DNA of 64,000 bases from Acidimicrobiia bacterium (GTDB lineage Bacteria; Actinomycetota; Acidimicrobiia; Acidimicrobiales; Bin134): assembly GCA_022825005.1 (NCBI GenBank), contig JAJDYU010000053.1, forward strand, positions 56,001 to 120,000. The letters run 5' to 3'. The position numbers and the translations under genes are program-made. How positions within the stretch are numbered: position 1 is the first letter of the stretch; each line of letters starts with the position of its first letter. Below, one piece after another: positions 58,212-64,000 of the stretch. The notes beneath the pieces are model-generated. The model was not told the DNA's origin. It made no database searches and was given only the letters and a program-made list of their open reading frames with translations.

Positions 58212-61061
58212 TCATGGTAAGTCGAGTTGGCCGCGGGAGTTGGAGCCCCAGCACTCAATTGCCCCATCGAGGCGCAGCCCGCACACGTGGTAAATCCCTG
58301 TGGACAAGGAGATGAACTCTACATCGGGCTCATAATCGGTGATGACATCGCCGCCGTCATATCCGGGACCGCCGCCGCAGCTTGCCGTCTTGTCGTTGAG
58401 CAGACCACAGCTGTACACCAAACCCGGAGATTCACCTGTTAGGCCTAGGTATTCGCTAGAGGTCAGCTCAAGCGTGTCCTTTGGCCAGCACAAGACGGAC
58501 CCGTCTTTGCGGTTCCCGCAGTTGGTCACCACACCTGCTGAGACCGACGTGAACTCGCCGTCGGGCGCATCTGTCTGGCCGAACTCGTTGTGGCCCCAAC
58601 ATTCCATGGCCCCGCCGGCCTGTACCCCACAAGTATGGGATCCGCCGGCAGCCACCGAAATGTACTCCCCGCCCGGCGCGCTTGTTTGCCCAAACTCGTT
58701 GCTGCCCCAGCACACAACCTTTCCACCCGGCCGAAGCCCACACGAGTGCGCCCCGCCAGCCGACACCGCGGTGAACTCGCCGCCCGGCGCGTCTGTCTGC
58801 CCATGCTCGTTGTCGCCCCAGCACACGACAATCCCGTCGGTCTGCACACCGCAGTTGTGATAGCCGCCCGAGCAATCCGCAGACATGACTGCTGGCCATT
58901 TGCAGGTGGAATCGACTCCCGCGGATATTGAGGTGAATTCGCCGTCCGGCGCGTCGGTTTGGCCGTGTTCGTTGTCACCCCAACACGTCACGGTGTGATC
59001 GTCCCTGATCCCGCAGCTGTAGTAACCACCCGACGACACCGCCGTCCATTTGCCTGACGCCGAATTTGATGTCAACAAAAACGAGAGCGGGTCAACCCAT
59101 TCCCAGGCACCGTTGTCGCGCCAACATTCCCCTTGGCCGTTGACGCGCACCCCGCAGGCCAGCCATCCGCCCAACGACACCTCATTGAACCCCAAACTGC
59201 CTTGCACGGCAGCAAAGTACTGGTGCGAAGGGACGTGGGGTAGCCCGCAGTTGACCAATTGCTGAGCTCGCATACCGCAGGCGTAGGTCTCACCGACGAC
59301 AACTCCCTGGTAAACACCCTCGGCCACGCCGGTACGGGCCCGCCTCATGCCCCAGCACTCCACCGATCCCTCCAAGCGCAACCCGCACGCATGATCCCAG
59401 CCCGTAGCGATCGCGGTGAACTCACCATCGGGCGTCTGCCCAAACCAATCGTCAATCTCGTCGCCCCAGCACACCACCGACCGATCAACCCGCAACCCGC
59501 AAGAATGTGTCCAACTCACGTCCACGGCAGTGAACTGGCTGTCAGGCGCATCCAACAACCCATAGCGCGACAACCCCCAACACACCACCGTGCGATCGGC
59601 CCTGATCCCACACGAATGATCCTTGCCCGCAGCCAGCGCCATGAACTCTCCCTCAGGGGCATCAAGCTTCCCGTAGAAGTCATTGCCCCAACACTCGACA
59701 GTTCCATAAGCCCGAATTCCGCACGAATGCGCTGCCCCTGAAGCAATATCCCGGAACTCTCCCTCGGGTGCGTCCAGCTGTCCATAGGAAGCATCACCCC
59801 AACACTCCACCTCACCCCCAACCCGTAGCCCACAGGCAAAATCCCAACCCGCCGAAACCGCCTCCCAAGGTCCCCAAGGAATCTCATCCAACCGCTCCTC
59901 CCAAATCGACTGAGGCAACAACACGACAGGAGGAACGGCAGTGGGCTCCACAGAAGGAGCAGGGGTCACAACCATTTGGCCAAAGGGCTCTAGGGCATCT
60001 CCCAAAAGGTTCTTACCGCTCTCGTCGCCCCAACATTCAATAGTGCCGTTCTTGCGCACTCCGCACGCCACCCACCCTCCAACAGACACAGATTCAAATT
60101 CACCATCCAGCATGCTCAGGTACTGTCCGCCCGAAGCCTGGGGCAACGAGCAGTCCACAAGATGGTTGGCTCGAAGCCCGCAGACAAAGAATGGCCCACC
60201 GGAAACACCCTCGTATTCGCCGCCGACAATGCCTGTATCGCCTAAGTCGGCGCCCCAGCACACCACCGCCCCTCCTGACCGCAACCCGCAGGATGTGTAA
60301 CGGCTCGAAGCAATCGCGGTGAACTCTCCCTCCGGTACTTGCCCTTCCCAATACTCAAATGCATCGCCCCAGCAAACAACAGACCCGTCAAGCCTCAGTC
60401 CGCAAGCATGCGACCAGCTCACATCCACCGCTGCGAATTCGCCCTTAGGCGTATCATTCAAACCATCCCATGGAACACCCCAGCACAACACCGTGCGATC
60501 AACCCGGATCGCGCACGAATGATCCCGACTGGCATCTACTGCTGAAAATTCACCGTCAGGGGCCTCCAGTTTCCCATAGGAACGATCACCCCAACATCTG
60601 AGGGTGCGATCAACCTTGATCCCACACGAATGCGTTGCCCCCGAAGAAATCGCCGAAAACCGGCCTTGAGGTGCATCCATCTGCCCATAGCTATTCTCAT
60701 CCCCAAAGCCGGACTCGCTCCAGCACTCCACCTCGCCCTCTATCCGCAACCCGCATGCAAAGTCCCACCCCGCAGAGACCGCGGTCCACTGGCCCTCAGG
60801 TACCTCTGACCAGGCCACTTCCCAAATCGACCACCCCACCTGATCCACATCAGGTGTTGCGCTCGGCGTCGCAGTCGACATCGGCGTGGGAACGACGGTC
60901 GGCTCCGGGGTCAAGACCGCGCTCGGCACCGGAGAAGGCTTTAAGGTCTTAGGTGTGACCGCAGTAACGGCCGGAGTGGCCTTCGGTTGTGGGCTGGGGC
61001 TTGAACACGCGCCTGCCGCTAGGCCAACGGCCAGCAGCACACCGACCCACAGGCCGCGCAC
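58212..61061 (-). CDS. RCC1-repeat lipoprotein, three seven-bladed propellers
   Basis: The 949-residue protein has a lipoprotein signal (LLAVGLAAGACSS, Cys19), a Pro/Thr/Ser-rich stalk (20-75) and then 21 repeats of about 37 residues, each with a C(G)(L/I/V)R...V(E/V)CWG signature. First Cys positions: 103, 146, 183, 220, 258, 294, 333; then 410, 447, 484, 521, 559, 595, 636; then 683, 737, 774, 811, 848, 885, 927. So there are three blocks of seven, each a likely RCC1-type propeller; the sixth blade in every block lacks the Trp. Paired Cys suggest one disulfide per blade outside the membrane. Blocks 1 and 2 are close copies. Function unknown; surface binding is plausible. Confidence 0.88.
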   Translation of the reverse strand: MRGLWVGVLLAVGLAAGACSSPSPQPKATPAVTAVTPKTLKPSPVPSAVLTPEPTVVPTPMSTATPSATPDVDQVGWSIWEVAWSEVPEGQWTAVSAGWDFACGLRIEGEVECWSESGFGDENSYGQMDAPQGRFSAISSGATHSCGIKVDRTLRCWGDRSYGKLEAPDGEFSAVDASRDHSCAIRVDRTVLCWGVPWDGLNDTPKGEFAAVDVSWSHACGLRLDGSVVCWGDAFEYWEGQVPEGEFTAIASSRYTSCGLRSGGAVVCWGADLGDTGIVGGEYEGVSGGPFFVCGLRANHLVDCSLPQASGGQYLSMLDGEFESVSVGGWVACGVRKNGTIECWGDESGKNLLGDALEPFGQMVVTPAPSVEPTAVPPVVLLPQSIWEERLDEIPWGPWEAVSAGWDFACGLRVGGEVECWGDASYGQLDAPEGEFRDIASGAAHSCGIRAYGTVECWGNDFYGKLDAPEGEFMALAAGKDHSCGIRADRTVVCWGLSRYGLLDAPDSQFTAVDVSWTHSCGLRVDRSVVCWGDEIDDWFGQTPDGEFTAIATGWDHACGLRLEGSVECWGMRRARTGVAEGVYQGVVVGETYACGMRAQQLVNCGLPHVPSHQYFAAVQGSLGFNEVSLGGWLACGVRVNGQGECWRDNGAWEWVDPLSFLLTSNSASGKWTAVSSGGYYSCGIRDDHTVTCWGDNEHGQTDAPDGEFTSISAGVDSTCKWPAVMSADCSGGYHNCGVQTDGIVVCWGDNEHGQTDAPGGEFTAVSAGGAHSCGLRPGGKVVCWGSNEFGQTSAPGGEYISVAAGGSHTCGVQAGGAMECWGHNEFGQTDAPDGEFTSVSAGVVTNCGNRKDGSVLCWPKDTLELTSSEYLGLTGESPGLVYSCGLLNDKTASCGGGPGYDGGDVITDYEPDVEFISLSTGIYHVCGLRLDGAIECWGSNSRGQLDLP

Positions 61062-61207
61062 TAGCCTCGACCGCCACTTTGGATGCCAGCTCTTGCCGCA
61101 CGAAGGCGACGGAAATCACTTACATCAACCATTTCTCAGAAATTACAACGTGACGTTGCTGAGTGTGATGCGCCCTACTGTCAGGCAGCCACTTATCCGT
61201 CAATACG

Positions 61208-61238
61208 AAAAACCCCGATCGGCGTGTGCGATCGCCGA
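61208..61238 (-). terminator. Weak terminator candidate after fbaB
   Basis: Minus-strand TCGGCG-N8-CGCCGA (6-bp stem) is followed six bases later by a five-T run, in the 226-bp gap between the aldolase and the lipoprotein. The rest of this gap shows no gene, tRNA or repeat. Confidence 0.35.
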
Positions 61239-61287
61239 GTTGTCGATGGGACGGTCGTGCTGGCTACCGCCGACGGGCGACGAACCC

Positions 61288-62337
61288 CTAGGCGACGGTG
61301 ATTGAATCGGAGAGGTAGACGTCTTGGATGGCGTTGAGGAGTTCGACGCCCTCGGCGACGGGGCGCTGGAAGGCTTTGCGGCCGCTGATGAGGCCCAGGC
61401 CGCCGGCGCGTTTGTTGATGACCGCGGTGCGCACTGCCTCGGCCAGATCGCTGGCGCCGGATGATGCGCCGCCGGAGTTGATCAACCCGATGCGGCCCAT
61501 GTAGCAGTTGGCCACCTGCCACCGGGTGAGGTCGATGGGATGGTCGGTGGTGAGCTCGTCGTAGACCAGCTTGTGGGTCTTGCCGAATCCCAAAGCGTTG
61601 TAACCGCCGTTGTTCTCGGGGAGCTTCTGCTTGATGATGTCGGCTTCGATGGTCACCCCGATGTGGTTGGCCTGGCCAGTGAGGTCGGCCGCCGCGTGGT
61701 AGTCGGTGCCATCTACCTTGAATCCCGAGTTCCGCAGGTAGCACCACAGCACGGTGAACATCCCGAGCTCGTGGGCCCGGTGGAAGGCCTCGGCCACCTC
61801 CTGGATCTGGCGGGTGGCCTCCTCTGAGCCGAAGTAGATGGTGGCCCCCACGCCGGCCGCGCCCAGGTCGAAAGCCTGATCCACCGATCCGAACATCACC
61901 TGGTCGAACTTGTTGGGGTAGGTGAGCAGCTCGTTGTGATTGAGCTTGACGATGTAGGGGATGCGGTGGGCGAAGCGGCGAGATGTGGCCCCCAGCACAC
62001 CGAAGGTAGAGGCCACCGCATTGCAACCGCCCTCTATGGCCAGTTCCACGATGCCTGCGGGATCAAAGTAGCGGGGGTTGGGGGCGAAGGAGGCCGCACC
62101 GGAGTGCTCGATACCCTGGTCCACCGGCAGGATGGACACGTAGCCGGTGCCACCCAGCCGACCATGGTCGAACAGCGACTGGAGGTTGCGCAGCACCTGC
62201 GGTGAGCGGTCGGTGCTGGCCATTACCCGGTCGATGAAATCAGGGCCGGGAAGGCTCAGATCTTCCCGGGGAATGGTCTTGGATTCGTACGACAGAAGCG
62301 ATTCAGCCTCGTCGCCCAACAGTCCTTGGATGTCCAT
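61288..62337 (-). CDS. fbaB: Class I fructose-bisphosphate aldolase, DhnA type
   Basis: Cleaves fructose 1,6-bisphosphate through a Schiff base. The 349-residue protein matches FbaB/DhnA in length and sequence: [20 protein letters not shown] near the N-terminus, [69 protein letters not shown] and [20 protein letters not shown] for phosphate binding. ATG start with AAGGAG 9 nt upstream. With pckA it supports glycolysis/gluconeogenesis. Confidence 0.94.
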   Translation of the reverse strand: MDIQGLLGDEAESLLSYESKTIPREDLSLPGPDFIDRVMASTDRSPQVLRNLQSLFDHGRLGGTGYVSILPVDQGIEHSGAASFAPNPRYFDPAGIVELAIEGGCNAVASTFGVLGATSRRFAHRIPYIVKLNHNELLTYPNKFDQVMFGSVDQAFDLGAAGVGATIYFGSEEATRQIQEVAEAFHRAHELGMFTVLWCYLRNSGFKVDGTDYHAAADLTGQANHIGVTIEADIIKQKLPENNGGYNALGFGKTHKLVYDELTTDHPIDLTRWQVANCYMGRIGLINSGGASSGASDLAEAVRTAVINKRAGGLGLISGRKAFQRPVAEGVELLNAIQDVYLSDSITVA

Positions 62338-62424
62338 GGTCGCCTACTCCTTCGAACCATGTGCCGATAATTCTCACCTTACCGGCGAGCTAAAACTACA
62401 AGGGGTATTCCCAGGGGTTTTTCG

Positions 62425-63534
62425 CTACCGAAGAGCGTCCAAACGCTCGGCCACGTCCACATAAAGCTCGTCTTGGTCGATCAGCCAGTCGAAAAGCTGT
62501 CGAGCCCTGGGCAACTCCCCGGCACGCTCGCACAGATCAGCAAGGGCATAGGCCTGGCGCAGGTGGTGCTCTTTGGCTCGGCGGGGCAATTGGAAGTTCT
62601 TGGATAGCACGCCAACTGCCTCGTTGAGCTTCCCCTGGTCGCCTAGCGCGCCGGCGGCCACAATGCGACCTTCGGCGAGCACCGCCGAGCTTGCGTCGGA
62701 GGCTTGCAGCTCGTTCCAAATCAGATCGACATCGGTCCACCGACGTTGGGCCCGGTAGCAGTCGGCCAACACCGGATGGAGATCCGTTCGCCCCGTGAGC
62801 TCCCGGAGAACTTCCAGCTCTCGGGCGGCCAACTCCCACCGTCCCAGCCGGTAGAGGGTCAGACCAGCCAGCTCCCGCACCTCGGGCACTTTGGGAGCTT
62901 CTTTGGCCATGCCGTCCATTGACCGCCAAGCCCTGCGGTAGTCCTCCTGCTCGTAGGCCCCCTCTGCCCGCTCGAGCCGCTGTCGGAGAGTCGCCGCCAT
63001 CCGTTGGCCCACCGCCTCCTCCAACTTCTGGGCCTGCGACGACGAGCCGCTCTCCGACAGCGGAGTTCGCCGACGGCCCCGCGACCGCTTTTCCGGCTTT
63101 TTGGCCGGGGCGTCGCTGAGATTGCCGCGCTCAACCGCCTCTTTGGCCTCTGACCGAAGCTGCTGGGTGCGTGCTTGGCGAGCGGCGCGACGCTCGGCGC
63201 GCAGGCGGGCTTCCTCGGCCTCTTCAGGGGTCAGTTCTTCTTCTGGTGGGGTTTTGTCCTCCACAGGCAAGGGTTCTTCGTGGATCTTGGCTGCCCCCTT
63301 GCGGGCCACCGAGCCCATGTGCCTCGGCCCTTTGGGCGGGGGTGGCTTTTCGCGCCGCCGATCCTGGGCTGGAGGTGGCTTCTCCTGCCGCCGATCCTGG
63401 GATCGGGGCGGCTTGTCCCGCCGCTGATCCTTGGCTCGGGGCGACCTGCCCTTCCGGTGGTTTTGGGGCCCAGACTGGCGAGGAGGCCTCCGGCGGTTGG
63501 GAGGCTTACGGGCAGAACCTCCTCCGGAAGACAC
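62425..63534 (-). CDS. TPR-like protein with basic, proline-rich repetitive N-terminus
   Basis: The 369-residue protein begins with about 75 residues of Arg/Lys/Pro/Gln, including three 11-residue repeats (for example AQDRRREKPPP), then a Glu/Ala-rich charged helix (95-125), a second basic linker, and a C-terminal helical domain (180-369) whose paired helices resemble tetratricopeptide repeats. No enzyme motif. The basic tail suggests nucleic-acid or ribosome binding. GTG start. It lies directly downstream of the rRNA operon terminator. Family not recognised beyond TPR. Confidence 0.75.
   Translation of the reverse strand: MSSGGGSARKPPNRRRPPRQSGPQNHRKGRSPRAKDQRRDKPPRSQDRRQEKPPPAQDRRREKPPPPKGPRHMGSVARKGAAKIHEEPLPVEDKTPPEEELTPEEAEEARLRAERRAARQARTQQLRSEAKEAVERGNLSDAPAKKPEKRSRGRRRTPLSESGSSSQAQKLEEAVGQRMAATLRQRLERAEGAYEQEDYRRAWRSMDGMAKEAPKVPEVRELAGLTLYRLGRWELAARELEVLRELTGRTDLHPVLADCYRAQRRWTDVDLIWNELQASDASSAVLAEGRIVAAGALGDQGKLNEAVGVLSKNFQLPRRAKEHHLRQAYALADLCERAGELPRARQLFDWLIDQDELYVDVAERLDALR
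63337..63435. repeat. Three 33-bp repeats in the TPR gene
   Basis: Codons 34-66 consist of three 11-residue units (AKDQRRDKPPR, SQDRRQEKPPP, AQDRRREKPPP). The 33-bp period equals that of the rpsB array. Confidence 0.75.
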
Positions 63535-63579
63535 CGCATGAGTCTACTGGGACAGCCCCGTTTCCAGTGGTTAAACGAA

Positions 63580-63605
63580 GATGGGGAGCCTCTCGGCTCC
63601 CCATC
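63580..63605 (-). terminator. rRNA operon terminator hairpin
   Basis: GATGGGGAGCC pairs perfectly with GGCTCCCCATC around four bases (11-bp stem), about 10 nt after the 5S 3' end. The minus strand continues TTCGTTT. This is the expected intrinsic terminator of the rRNA operon. Confidence 0.85.
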
Positions 63606-63615
63606 TGTTGCGAAA

Positions 63616-63730
<115 letters not shown>

Positions 63731-63818
63731 AACCTTTATGTTCTTGTCAAAGAGGCAGAGCTTCAAGAACTCCACAGCGAGCACGAACATCCAGTTCGAC
63801 ATCGAGTTATTGATGTAG

Positions 63819-64000
<182 letters not shown>

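Noticed and set aside
63731..63818. Possible tRNA in the 23S-5S spacer
   Set aside because: No TTCGA-type T-loop with flanking stems or acceptor pairing could be found.

Overview
The window is a dense, GC-rich bacterial chromosome segment of about 68 supported features with very little spacer. Gene order and content point to the Actinomycetota: frr-pyrH-tsf-rpsB, dprA-comM-yraN, rplS-trmD-rimM-KH-rpsP-ffh, ftsY-smc-mutM-rnc, rpmF-DUF177-SepIVA-like coiled coil, a fused 2-oxoglutarate decarboxylase (Kgd) and TlyA. An acidimicrobial-like lineage is my guess. It rests on gene content only, because no 16S gene is present.

Layout. 1-28115 is almost entirely minus strand and housekeeping: translation factors and ribosomal proteins, transformation and recombination genes (xerC, dprA, comM), SRP targeting (ffh, ftsY), SMC with an HtrA-like protease, lipid synthesis (plsX, acpP), RNase III, CoA synthesis (coaD), rsmD, recG and a FakA-like kinase. 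28215-36007 is metabolic: a small cold-shock-like protein coupled to an ATP-type PEP carboxykinase, galE, a large uncharacterised protein, Hsp20, a stand-alone RAM domain, and an operon of AMACR-like CoA racemase, LmbE/PIG-L deacetylase and a small membrane protein. 36095-46502 holds a zincin, a very short UvrD-type helicase, a CPA2 antiporter with Usp tail, exonuclease III diverging from kgd, a one-helix STAS protein and an amidohydrolase. 46569-57251 is a minus-strand run: HD protein, xerD, Nudix, pyrG, recN, nadK, tlyA, a NagD-like phosphatase and korB/korA. 57364-63534 is more accessory: a VapBC-like toxin-antitoxin pair, a 949-residue RCC1-repeat lipoprotein, class I aldolase FbaB and a basic-tailed TPR protein. 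The window ends in the 3' part of an rRNA operon on the minus strand (partial 23S, complete 5S, terminator hairpin).

Most notable observations: the lipoprotein resolves into three blocks of exactly seven blades; a MutM/Fpg homologue lacks its catalytic residues; the LytM/M23 domain next to rpsB has lost its zinc ligands; rimM and rnc appear to need CTG starts; many first genes carry a TANNNT box 6-9 nt before the start codon, as in leaderless transcripts; two 35-bp tandem duplications sit at gene ends; and small genes (rpmF, a 42-residue membrane peptide) are easily missed. No tRNA, CRISPR array, IS element or prophage was seen. No stretch over 300 bases lacks a gene; the longest spacer (61062-61287) holds only a weak terminator candidate.
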